From contig JAHQIY010000005.1 in NCBI GenBank assembly GCA_019054805.1, forward strand, positions 1,161,501 to 1,225,500: a stretch of 64,000 nucleotides of DNA. The letters are read 5' to 3'. The notes beneath the pieces were generated by a model. It searched no databases. It was not told the origin of the DNA and saw nothing but the letters and a program-made list of their open reading frames with translations. Source of the stretch: Brachionus manjavacas. Taxonomy: Eukaryota > Rotifera > Eurotatoria > Ploima > Brachionidae. This document shows positions 1 to 10,021 of this stretch, one piece after another; the first letter of the stretch is position 1; every line of letters starts with the position of its first letter. The position numbers were made by a program, and so were the translations under genes.

Positions 1-800
1 TGTGAAATTTCTTTTCAAATTAGTTCACTCTGGCCTACTAATTGACCCCTACCTGTGACCTAGGTTATCCTCATAAGACACGATGTAAAAGTTGCGAGTT
101 TAATATATCATTTTGTAGAAAATTTTTTTATGATTAAAATGAGCTATTGATTGTTTTTTTTCGTCTAGTTTCCGAGAAGATACAATCAAATAACACCAAA
201 AAATGACCATTTTTATAAAATCTAAAAAACTTGGGCGTTTTATGCTTTTATCGAAAAACTTTTAATTTATTTAAGTCATTATCTTAAACATATATAATTG
301 AATTTAAGCTTTTAAATAAATAGCTTTATAAAATAAAATCTTTTTTTTTAGTTTTGATTTTCAATATTATTTAAGCTTTAGTGCTAAATATCATTAAGTT
401 GAAAATTTCCGAGAGAACAAGAGGAAGTTACTGTATAAAATACTTGAATTGAAGCTTAAAAATCATCCTTTATTTTGATATAAATTATGTGATAGTGGCC
501 TTGAAAGAAATCTTTCTTTAAAGAAAGAAATCTAAGAAAAAGAATAAAAAGTGTTGAAGAAGATAAAAAATCCAAACAAGAAAACAATTTATAACAAATT
601 TTAAAGTGTACAATAAAATTAAAAAAAGGATTCTTATTTTCTTAGATTTCTGTCTTTATTTTTTAGGACAAGGCCACTATCACATATTTTATATCATATT
701 TTATATTAAAAAGGATAATTTTTAAGCTTTTAATTCAAGTCGCAGGTAGGGGTCAATTAGTAGGCCAGAGTGAACTAATTTTGAAAAGAAAGTTTTATAA
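1..800. repeat. Foldback (inverted-repeat) element, left edge cut by window
   Basis: Positions 1-55 and 740-796 are near-perfect inverted copies (left arm contains TTCACTCTGGCCTACTAATT). An inner pair, about 436-530 and 629-738, is also inverted and includes GATAGTGGCC / GGCCACTATC. On the right the outer and inner arms abut. On the left about 380 bp (62-445) separate them, so the left arm looks interrupted by an insertion. That inserted part carries a core (about 95-150) resembling the centre of the repeat at 63480-63550. No coding potential was seen. Likely a non-autonomous TIR element; family unknown. Confidence 0.7.
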
Positions 801-1030
801 AAATATCAATTTCAGAAACTAGAGAAAAAAAGCAGTAAACCCTCAAAAATTTCACTATTACATCTCTGTCCGTTCACCATTTTTTATATAAATGAATTTT
901 AAGACAACCATTTTTGGCCACCCGTTCTTCATGATGATTTTTAACCATTGTTTCAGCAAATAATGAAGATATTGAATCGACTGTAAATAGAAAAATAGAG
1001 GTAGATCGTCTTGTGTCAATATTATAACTT

Positions 1031-1077
1031 ATCCTAAGCAATACCCAGTATACTTCCTACTGGGTATTGCTTAGGAT
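1031..1077. repeat. Perfect 20-bp hairpin at the LINE 5' boundary
   Basis: Arms 1031-1050 and 1058-1077 are exact reverse complements around a 7-base loop. The right arm continues into the LINE coding sequence, and the left arm continues with an imperfect inverted copy of the next LINE bases (TTATAACT). This fits a short 5' inversion of the LINE at insertion rather than a regulatory hairpin. Confidence 0.8.
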
Positions 1078-2264
1078 TTATTATAACTCATCCCTAGCTG
1101 TTTTATCTATTCCAAATAATCTAACAACAAAACCCTTCAAAATTGAAACTGGTGTAAAACAAGGAGCTATTTTATGTTCATTTCTTTTTAACATATATAT
1201 TAATGATCTTATAATAGAATGCCTTAACAATGAACTTGGAGCTCTTTATAAAAATCTTAATGTTTCTATTATTGTATACGCAGATGATATAATCTTAATA
1301 AGCCCAGTTGACTCCCATCTACAAATGCTTTTGGATATTTGTGGGACTTATGGGAATAAATGGAGAATAAAATTTAACCCTAATAAAACAAAAGTTGTTA
1401 ACTTTTGCATTCAATTATTTAAGTCGGTATTTCACCTTAATGGATCCGAACTTAAAGAAGCAAATCAGTTAGAATACTTAGGATTCATTATATATTCTAA
1501 TCTTGACTTTAACACACAGGCAGTTATTAATTTTAAAAAAGTTCAGAGCAGCTTTTTTTGAACTTCGTATCTTCTGCCTAAAAATAGTCCTTCCTCTTCA
1601 CCTAAATTCAAATCATTTATATACAAAACATATTGCTTATCTAAATTCACATATGGTCTTGAGGCTTTCACTCTTAATTCGACCACAAAGGATTCAATAA
1701 ATAAATTACAAAACAACTTAATTAGACAAATGTTTGGTTTAAAAGCCTATTGTCACATATCACGAGTCTTAAAAGTACTGAAAGTTTTCATCTTTGATGA
1801 ACTTTATCTATTTTCAAAACTAACTTTTATTGATACAATTAAATATAATTATCTATCATCACAATTTTTAAAATATATGCTTAATGAATACAAACCAACT
1901 TAAATTACAGTAAATACAAACCAACTTAAAGAAAATCTTAAGATTAATCTGATTTCTAATGATGGTATATCTGATTCAATTTGGTTATGTCTATGCAATT
2001 TAAAATTAAAACATTACAGAACTCTCCTAAACGAGTTAATTCAAAATAAAAGAAATTCATGAATTTTGGTCCAGATTATCTTGCTTTCTAACTTTCATGC
2101 CTTTTTCTATTTTCGAACTAATGTTCCTTTTTTATTTTTTATTTTTTTTTTGTAATTTTATTTTTAGGTAATAATTTTTCATTTTTTATAAAAACACAAA
2201 AACACAAAAAAATTTTTTTTTTACTTCTCCTTAAAGGAGGTTAATTCAATTCAATAAATAAATA
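1058..2264 (+). mobile_element. 5'-truncated LINE, reverse transcriptase 3' half
   Basis: A non-LTR retrotransposon fragment. Translation from 1067 shows RT blocks GVKQGAILCSFLFNIYI and YADDIILISP, followed by WRIKFNPNKTKVV and LEYLGFIIYSNLDF, all typical of a LINE RT. Coding then shifts frame near 1555 and continues as thumb/C-terminal sequence (SKFTYGLEAFTLNSTTKDSI, then NNLIRQMFGLKAY) until about 1903. The 3' end has a small CTCCTTAAAGGAG stem and an (AATA)n tail at 2247-2264. The flanks 1008-1030 and 2267-2296 are themselves inverted copies of each other, so it may have landed in an older TIR element. Inactive: no 5' half and at least one frameshift. Confidence 0.8.
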
Positions 2265-2930
2265 ACTTATGATATTTACACAAGACGACATTTTAGTAAC
2301 GCAATGAATTTCATATATGAAAAAAATTCCTTAAAAAAATGAGGGTTTACTTCCGAATTACTTCGAATTATTATAATTTTTAAGATAAAAACAATATAAT
2401 CATTGTGTAAAATCAGATTTAAAATAATTAAAATTTTTAAGTTTTCTTTTTTAAGTTTAAAAATTTTAGATTTTTAAGTTTAAAATTTTCAATTTTTTTC
2501 TAAAAGTTTGTATTAGTTAAAAAAAAAAAGCTTAAAAAGCCCTTGGTCTTATTAGTGTTAATTGGTTTTAAAATTTCCTCGAATTCAATGCTTACCGATT
2601 TGTTTAGATTAGTATTGAATTAGTCTGTTCTTGCTATAGTTTTGTGAAATGACGATATCTTTGTGCCATAACAGAAATAAATTTCTTTTTATTCCAGAAC
2701 ATTTATTTTTTGTTTTATTTTATTTTAAATCTTTATTATCAACAAAATTTTAAACATACAATTAAGAGAACAATCACTAGTGAGAAAAATATTCATAATG
2801 AAAAAAAATTGATAGTATAAAAACAATTAAAGCCTAAAAATAAAAAATTCTAGTCATATTGATAAAAAAAAATTCACTTTATGAGCACACTGCACTGGGT
2901 TTCCCTGAACTTAGCTTAATTTAATTTAAT
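2265..2930. other. Gene-free AT-rich stretch downstream of beta-catenin
   Basis: Very AT-rich with homopolymer runs. Nothing is recognisable beyond the probable 3' UTR of the minus-strand beta-catenin gene, which would end within a few hundred bases below 2931. Confidence 0.5.
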
Positions 2931-5024
2931 TTAGAAGAATCCGTTTGGATTGAAGGTAACATCCGAAGGAAATTGTTGATTAAAGTACAACGGATGACCA
3001 AATTGTTCAACTTGTGGCGCAGCAAAATTTCCATTAAACGAAGCGTTTCGGTGCGCAGCCTTGTGCTCTTGCAGTCGCTGCATCAAGGTGGTCACATGCT
3101 GAAGAATAACACTGGCATGGGCTGAATTACCCGCTGAGCCGAGTTCTGCAATGCTTTTCAACTGACCGAACTGATTGCAAAAATTTGCCTGCACAAACTG
3201 CTGCAAGCCAGACTGCGCCTCAATGACCACAGCGCACTCGCGATTGGCGCTCAACTCGGCCAACAAGCTAGCTGCCGATTTTTGAATTTGACTCAACGGC
3301 GAAAAGAACATTTGAACAAAAAATCCAATGCAATCCAAATCTTTCATTATTATCTGGTTGGTGTACTCTTTGGCCAGCATTAGCAAACAGGTCGAGCTCA
3401 ATTCGACTATGTCCATTAGATTAACATCATCGACCTTGACCACGCTGACCACTTGTGCGCCATTGTTTGTCTTGACATTTATCTCTGTGTAAGCGTCGTA
3501 CAAAATTTGCATGAGCTTTTCAATGATGCAGTTTTGCTTCAACTGGGCGCTATTGAGCGAATTGTTGCACAAGTTGCGCACAATGCCCAACAAAGCTTTG
3601 ACGCAGCCCCAAGCTCTGGGCTGAATGCTGGCCAACTGGGTGAGCAATGGAATGCCTTGCAGGGACCTGACTTGCTCTTGGGCGAGCAAGTAGTCCGAAT
3701 ACCTGTTAGTGATGTGTCTGATGGCACACAAGCACGGCTCAATCAGAGTCGATTTGCCGGACACAACATTTTGCTGCACTATTTTGAACAACACTTGTAC
3801 GCCATTTGCCCTCAGGGCCGCTTTCTTGTTATTTTCGTTGTTACAGGTCAAATTGGACAGTATGCCAGCAGTGAGTGTCATCAAAGTGACGCTATTCTCT
3901 TGAGTTTGACTGGCAATTTGAGACAATAGGTTGAGCAAATTTTGAACTAGTTGCTCGAGGCCATTGACCCGGGTGGCGGCATCGGACAAATTTCTGAGTA
4001 TTATCAAACAATTTTGAAGTATGTCAGGGCTTTTTTGCGAGTTGATCATCAAGCTGAGCGTCTGCATGGTGTTCAAGTTGACCAAAGCTTGTTTGTTGTT
4101 GGCGCACACGGACAACACTTTGAGCAGCCGGGTCAAATTGAGCAACAATTTGTGATATTGGTTCGACTGATTCATGAGCAGAGTGACAATTAGCTGAGTG
4201 CCGCCCAGTTCTAGAATTACTTGTTTGGCCTCGGAGTTGCCGAAGGCCAGCAATTGCAGACAATCAACGACAATGGACAAAAATTTGACATTTTGTCCGT
4301 GATTTAGGAGAGGAATCATCTGATGAATCATGCCCATTTTTCTCAAGAGCATTTTGACTTTGTCGCCGCAGTCTAGCAGCACGTTGTGCAGAGTGGTGAT
4401 GGCGTAGGAGACAATGGTGTCCATTGGAGCGCTGAGCATTTTGACAAGTGGCTGCAGCGCCTTTGAGTTGACGATGGCTTGTGTGCCGGTTTGTTTTTGG
4501 GTGGATATGCCGTAGAGGGCGCCGACAAGACTGCGCGCTGTTTCCAAATCGGCAGTGGTGTTCAAACAATCGACCAGACATTGAACTGCGTTGCTGGTCT
4601 GAATCAGTGCTTGCCTGGGACCTTCCATTCTAGCCATTTGGTTTAGCAGAATGGCGGCCTGTTGCACCACGACGAGGTCTTCGTCGATCAACAGCTTGAG
4701 CAGGTCGGGAATGGCTTTGAGGGCCATTTCCGAGTTGTCCTGGTAGTTGATCCAGTTGGCCACCGCGTTGTCCTCTTCTTGCTCTGGCTGGGGCTGGGTC
4801 GGCTCAGCCGCTGGTTGTTGCTGAGTCGGCTGTGGCGTGGTGGCCTCGGTTTTTTGACTGTCCGTGTTCATGTACGAGTCCATGCTGCTTATGGAGGGCG
4901 CTTGGGTCGAGTAGCCAGACTCGGTCATGTACTGTGTGTGCGACCACATGAGAGCTTTTTCGCTCGATTGGGTCGCATCGGGCAAGTTCGCAAATTGATA
5001 GTTATAGCTTGGTTGGTATTCCAT
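2931..5024 (-). CDS. ctnnb1: Beta-catenin / Armadillo homologue
   Basis: 697-residue protein on one exon. It would act as Wnt-pathway coactivator and cadherin linker at junctions, in the cytoplasm and the nucleus. The N-terminus has a beta-TrCP/GSK3 degron-like stretch, ESGYSTQAPS (residues 35-44), matching the vertebrate DSGIHSG..APS region with D replaced by E and changed spacing. A Q/P/T-rich linker follows, then NWINYQDNSEMALKAIPDLL at the start of the Armadillo array (about residue 88). The array runs to about residue 610 with typical blocks such as CLQLLAFGNSEAKQVILELG, ILRNLSDAATR and GILSNLTCNNENN. The C-terminus (NPNGFF) is shorter than the 781-residue vertebrate protein and lacks its DTDL end. 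The start ATG has AACATGG context. The coding region is clearly GC-richer than its surroundings. Divergent repeats suggest a fast-evolving copy, but orthology to beta-catenin rather than plakophilin looks firm. Confidence 0.93.
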   Translation of the reverse strand: MEYQPSYNYQFANLPDATQSSEKALMWSHTQYMTESGYSTQAPSISSMDSYMNTDSQKTEATTPQPTQQQPAAEPTQPQPEQEEDNAVANWINYQDNSEMALKAIPDLLKLLIDEDLVVVQQAAILLNQMARMEGPRQALIQTSNAVQCLVDCLNTTADLETARSLVGALYGISTQKQTGTQAIVNSKALQPLVKMLSAPMDTIVSYAITTLHNVLLDCGDKVKMLLRKMGMIHQMIPLLNHGQNVKFLSIVVDCLQLLAFGNSEAKQVILELGGTQLIVTLLMNQSNQYHKLLLNLTRLLKVLSVCANNKQALVNLNTMQTLSLMINSQKSPDILQNCLIILRNLSDAATRVNGLEQLVQNLLNLLSQIASQTQENSVTLMTLTAGILSNLTCNNENNKKAALRANGVQVLFKIVQQNVVSGKSTLIEPCLCAIRHITNRYSDYLLAQEQVRSLQGIPLLTQLASIQPRAWGCVKALLGIVRNLCNNSLNSAQLKQNCIIEKLMQILYDAYTEINVKTNNGAQVVSVVKVDDVNLMDIVELSSTCLLMLAKEYTNQIIMKDLDCIGFFVQMFFSPLSQIQKSAASLLAELSANRECAVVIEAQSGLQQFVQANFCNQFGQLKSIAELGSAGNSAHASVILQHVTTLMQRLQEHKAAHRNASFNGNFAAPQVEQFGHPLYFNQQFPSDVTFNPNGFF

Positions 5025-5718
5025 GTTGGAACATAAAATGAGAGTTTTTGATTTTTGGGTTTATTCAAGTGAGAGTGTGGATTTAAATAGCTAAATTTTA
5101 GAATGAGTGTGTGTGTGTGTGTGTGCGTGAGTGTGAGAGCGAAACGGATAAAACGGATTAAAGCATGTGCATGAATGTGAAGTCTGCAGATAAGAGGTTA
5201 GTGGAGATGTTTGAGTCGATTTGACCGGGTCAGTAGGGACTGGTCGATTTGCTTTATTGGAGGAAATAGATAATGAGATGGATCAATGATTTTTATTCGT
5301 AGAGGTTAGTAGAAATGTCAGTTTTGTACGTTAGAGAAATTTAATCGCATATCACGGCCATGTTTTTTTCTTTTTTTATTAGTTTAGTTTAGATTTCTCA
5401 CACTGGCTTATCCGATTCAAGTTCTATGTTGCACAATGCTTCACATCGACACATTTAAAGTCTATTTTTTTCTCTCAAATGCTAATTTTTTTGCTCGCCT
5501 ATGCTCAGCATCATCGAACTTATTTAGATACATTTTTATTCAATTCTATTTTATTTATTTTTCTGAAAGAGCCCCGACTCAAACAAATTTGCAAATGAAT
5601 AAAAATAAAAACAATATAGTCAGATTTACAGCGATTATTACAAGTTCATAATGGCATACTAATGAATTATTTAGAATTCAATTTTCTTCATTGTTGAATT
5701 GGCGCAGACCTAAAATCG
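5025..5718. other. Upstream region of beta-catenin with a (GT)n microsatellite
   Basis: Contains a short GT/GA simple repeat at about 5106-5135, probably in the 5' UTR or promoter of the minus-strand beta-catenin gene. No other gene and no clear TATA element was found. Confidence 0.5.
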
Positions 5719-6306
5719 CATGGATAGACAATGAGCTTGAATTTTATCCTAAAAATTCTCTTATGACCTTTTGTGTCCTTTACTTAATAAAGAATAACTA
5801 TCCAACTATTCAATTAATTATATTTCTTAAATTTTTCAGAATTTTAAATTAAACTAGTGATTTGATAATAGTATTTTACGAAAAATAATTAATTTAATAT
5901 ATTAAATTGTCTTTTTTTTTCGAAAAATCGAAAATTTAAAATAGTTTTTTTTTTTCACAAATTGGTTTAAAAAATAGTTATTTCTAAATTGTTATAAAAA
6001 AAACTATTTTAAATTTTCGATTTTTCGAAATAAAAAGACATCTTTTCAAAAATTTTGAATTTTAAATTGGCCGTTTTGAATTTTACCAAATTTAACCAAA
6101 ATTTTATTCTGAAATTAGTTTTCTTTAACTTAAAAATAAATGTTTCAAAGATTTTTGTTAATTTAATGTTTTTTAGTGTATCCTTTTCTGTTCTTTTCTA
6201 TTTTAAAAGGACATAAAAGGACAATATTTAATTCTTTATCAAGAAAAGGACACAAAAGAACACAAAAGAATAATTAGCTATAAAAACACGCTCATTGTCT
6301 ATAGCT
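5719..6306. mobile_element. TIR foldback element with 9-bp target duplication
   Basis: The termini read inward as GATAGACAATGAGC (left) and the reverse complement of GCTCATTGTCTAT (right). They extend as imperfect inverted arms containing TTTTGTGTCCTTT / AAAGGACACAAAA. An inner hairpin pairs about 5910-5955 with 5995-6040. The 9-mer CTAAAATCG flanks both sides (5710-5718 and 6307-6315), consistent with a target duplication of Mutator-like size. No transposase inside, so non-autonomous. Confidence 0.65.
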
Positions 6307-6622
6307 CTAAAATCGATTAAAATATCTTCAAATTTTTTTTATTCTAATAATTTTATCTAGCATTTGATAAAAATAAACTTTTAAAAACTGTTATAAAATT
6401 TTTGAAACCTTGTGATGATGTAGCACGCGATCTTACTCGAACAAAAAGAATACACATAAGTATACATTAATAAACTAAATTCTCAATTTTTTCTAGTAAT
6501 TTTATTCAATTAAAAAAAATAATATTAATAGTTTGGATTAGTTAAAAATCTCTTCAAAAATTTCAAGTCTTTTCTTTGATTTTCTTTGATTCTAATTTTA
6601 CTGATTAGACTTGCTTTTGCTA

Positions 6623-7290
6623 GAAAAATCTTCAAAATATCTCTGCAGTACGGAACGCATTTTTAAACCACTTTTATAAAAAAAAAAGGTAGACCAGTTT
6701 CTACTTGGTTATAATTGCGGTGCAAATGATCAGCTCGATGCAGTAAACTCTGCAGGTACTGGAGAAGGAGAAAAGCGCCTCCCCTATTATCCGCTGGGAT
6801 AGAAAAGAGTCAAATTATTGCTAACTCCCGGTCAACTTTTGATACACAGTATTTATTAATACCATTTTTTGCCCATAACCTTTTTGATTCATTCTTGATA
6901 AGTGCATTTTTTTTTGAAATTGCTCTTTCCCCATGTTCTAAGGTTCCGGCAATACAAAACGTACACACTATTTTAGGATTCGATTTTCGACCTCAAATTC
7001 GTAATCTGCATGTAAAAACCCCAGAATGCCAATTTTTAGTGAGGGGTTGAAAAAATAAATCTAGTCTCGAGATTTTTTCAAAAAAAGCCGAAATTTTATC
7101 CATTTTTTTGTTTTTTTTGTATCTAATCCCTGGGAACCCTCAAATGAGATATTCTTATAGAGCTTGTACAAGCCGGAGGGTTTTGGACGGACTGCTTGGA
7201 AGCTATCTGCTTCCTTTCAGCCCCCGTTTGAGCTTGGGAGTTTATTTAAAAATAAAAAAAAACAAAAACTTAAAAAATAAAATAAGAGTT
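6623..7290 (+). repeat. Dispersed repeat, copy 1
   Basis: About 200 bp (6623-6820) match 28534-28756 closely, sharing CTTCAAAATATCTCTGCA, ACCAGTTTCTA, the CTCGATGCAGTA block and the GAGATAAGCGCCTC-like block. The similarity returns near the ends (ACGG-CTTGCTTGG at about 7180 and 28938). Copy 2 ends in an (ATT)n tract and copy 1 in an A-rich tract, so a retroposon is plausible. No clear RNA polymerase III boxes were found. Orientation is arbitrary. Confidence 0.6.
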
Positions 7291-7380
7291 TGATAATTTT
7301 ACAAATTAAAACTGAATAAAATAAAAGCAGTCAAAAAAATGACTTTGAAAAGATAAAAAAAGTAAATTAAGTTTTAAATT

Positions 7381-7813
7381 TTATGTTTTAAGTCGAGATT
7401 GTAAATTTGTTAGGCTGGTTGAATCATTGATTAGAAGGTCTAGGATGGAGTTCGGGTTATGCTCAGCGGGCGAATGCTGTTCGATTAAGTCCCGGGTGGT
7501 TGAGTTGAAGGTCTTTGATTTATTTAAATATTTCAAGGCTAGGTTTTTGAGGCGAATGTCGACTGACTTAGGGTTTAATCTGTTAGATCTGTGGGTAAGT
7601 ATTCTGAGTAAATTTATACGGCTTGTACATTTTTTTATTGAAATTGCCGAAAAATGGATTGAATGAACATTTTGTATCAAAATCTATCCCTAAAATAGTG
7701 GGTTCGGCGCAGTAATCAATCGTTTGGTTGTTTATTTTGAGTTTTAGATCGTTAAATAGGGTCGAGGCTAAATGAGATATACAAATTCTGAAACTAGAGA
7801 AAATACTGAACAA
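7381..7813 (-). mobile_element. LINE reverse transcriptase C-terminal fragment
   Basis: Minus-strand translation gives LKINNQTIDYCAEPTILGID, which matches the LINE segment 'input ..... fLGI.fD', followed by SFNPFFGNFNKKMYK and, in a second frame, INLLRILTHRSNRLNPKS. The two frames overlap at about 7583-7680, so at least one frameshift separates them. Only the RT thumb and connection part is left. Dead copy. Confidence 0.65.
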
Positions 7814-8189
7814 ATTGTAGGTTTTACTTTTTCAAAATTTTGATTTATAAACCAAATGAATTAGTTGAAAAAGAGGGTATTTTCTCAATCAATTAATTGA
7901 AATCATTAATTTTTTAAAGTTATTTTTTATTAATCATTATTTTTTTATAATTATTTAATACAATTTAAATGAATTATTAAAAAAAAAAATTTTAATAGAT
8001 ATTAACGTCGGACCGAAGCATACTTTTCAAAATTAAAAAGCTCCTTGAGCCCCTGTAGCTGAAAATTTTTTTTCAACTTGGAATTATTTTTTCCTAAAAA
8101 ATATAAAAACATTAAATTTTTTGAATTATAGTTTTAGATAATATTTAATGACGAAAAGATATCTTTTAAATAAAGATTGATATGGTTTA

Positions 8190-9110
8190 ATTTTTTGTGT
8201 TTGAATTACAAAATGACTAATGGGCAATTTACTGTTATTATTCAATTATTCAATTATTCAAATAATTGAATTTCTTTCTTTAACTTTTTCAACTTTTTCA
8301 ATTATTCTTTTATTCAACTTTTAAATTTTATTTTTGGCTTCATTGAAATCAATAATTAATTTTAAAATATTAAAATAAATTTTATCTATTAAAAGCTGTA
8401 TTCTTTTCCAAACTTCGGCATCTTTTTTCATTTAATCCTTGAAATAAACAAATAAAAAAGAAAATAAAGTGATTTTTTGTAAAATGTTTTACTGAGTGTT
8501 TATACATTTTTTAAAATCAATCACTAATCAATTAATTATTATAAAGCATTAATTAAGAAAAAACTCTCACTCTTTTTGCTGAACCGAAATCGCTAAACCA
8601 GGGCTTCGCCCCGGACCCCTTTGATTTTATCTGAAGAAAGTTATACGTTTATCTAAAATTTTGTTAAAATAAATCTAATTTTAAAATAAACCCTATATTG
8701 ACTATGCGTAACGTCTGGCGACGTTTTACGTTTACGTTTTTTTTATAGATAAAAATTGAATAAGTTGAAGAAAGTTGAAGAGAGTTGAAAAACTGTAATA
8801 GTTGAATAATTGAAATAATTGAAGGGGTTTTTTACGGATAAGAATTGAGATAGATGAAAAAAGTTGTTTTTAGTTTTGCATAGTTGAATAATTGAAATAA
8901 TTGAGAAAATTGTTAAATCCAAATTGGCCCAAAGTTGTAAAAACATTTTTCAAATTTGAATAATTTTTCAAATTGCCCATGAATGTACAAAATCTACCCA
9001 ATGTTGATACAATTGCAGAAGTGCGATGCTTAAAAAATTTTTTTCAGTTTCAAAAAAAAATAATTTTAAGTTAATATTGCAAACATGAAAAACTCAGTTT
9101 TTTTTTAAAT
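8190..9110. repeat. Low-complexity foldback region
   Basis: The left side (8190-8345) has repeated TTCAATTATTCAA units, and the right side (8750-8935) has their inverted form with two GTTGAATAATTGAAATAATT units at about 8800 and 8882. The ends carry inverted GGGCAATTT / AAATTGCCC. A GC-rich patch (8605-8625) with a GGGCTTCGCCC mini-stem stands out. The tract 8985-9085 resembles 22110-22215. Likely an old TIR element; no coding sequence. Confidence 0.4.
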
Positions 9111-9280
9111 TAAAATAAATTTTGACTTTGGGTTTGTGATATGATGATCCTTAAAGACAATATTAGTAGTTTAAAAAACTTACTACGCTCTGTAGTAATT
9201 TCTAGCATGCATGTAGTATGGATTAAATCGTGTCTTTCAACGAATGTCTAAATTATTTTCATTAAATAAAAATATCAATT

Positions 9281-9668
9281 AACGTAATCATCCGATTTGA
9301 GTGACATTCGGATGATTACGTTAATAGAGCTATTTTAAAGACATGTTTTTCAAAATCGAGCATTGTTTTAAAAAGAAATAAAAATTCAATTTTAGTGACA
9401 TGTAATAAAAAGTGAATACATTTTAAACTTTTAAAAATTGTTAAAGCTTATATAAAATTCTTTAAAAAATGAAAATTGAAATAAATATGTTTTTAAACTA
9501 TGTTGTAGTCGGGTGTTTTTTTTAACATTGGTCAAATTTATTCATTTTTTAAGACATGTCATTAAAATTGAACATTACTCTATTCTAAAATCAGTGCTCA
9601 TTTTTTAGTGACATGTCATTATTTGATTTAGTAACATGTCACTATATTCGGATAATTACATTAAAATG
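9281..9668. repeat. Foldback element with hairpin terminus
   Basis: The left end contains a perfect hairpin (ATTAACGTAATCATCCGA, 12-base spacer, reverse complement). The right end (about 9640-9668) carries TCGGATAATTACATTAA, a diverged inverted copy. GTGACAT / ATGTCAC motifs occur near both ends. The outer TTAA on each side could be target or terminus. No open frame. Confidence 0.5.
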
Positions 9669-10021
9669 AATTAAACTTTTTGTTGAAGTCAACAAATTTA
9701 GTTATTTTTTTGTCCAAAAAATTTCAATTTTCATAAAATGTAAATAATTTGAACAGAAATTAGTTAAAAATTCATTTTGAAATCTTTGGAAAGATGATAA
9801 CAATGAAATTTTATCTTAATTACATTGAATATTTTAATTTTGAATAATTTTTTCGATAAAATGAATTTAATATCTAAATTTTTGTCAAATGAAAACTGTT
9901 ATTCCAAAATTTGTTGAGAAATTAATTTTAATTTCACAATAATTCTAAATTATAAAATTAATATTTAATGCTCATTTTTCTTACCTAAATATAAATTATA
10001 CAAAAATTTCCAAAATCTACA

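Noticed and set aside
3453-4263. Several open frames of 60-158 codons on the plus strand and in the other minus frames inside beta-catenin
   Set aside because: They mirror the GC-rich coding region. The Armadillo frame explains the sequence and the others have no domain or good start.
5436-5651. 71-codon plus-strand frame upstream of beta-catenin
   Set aside because: Phe/Asn/Lys-rich content typical of AT-rich noise; no conservation signal.
8600-8630. GC-rich patch with GGGCTTCGCCC mini-stem considered as a tRNA or RNA-gene remnant
   Set aside because: No cloverleaf, and no A or B box can be drawn around it.
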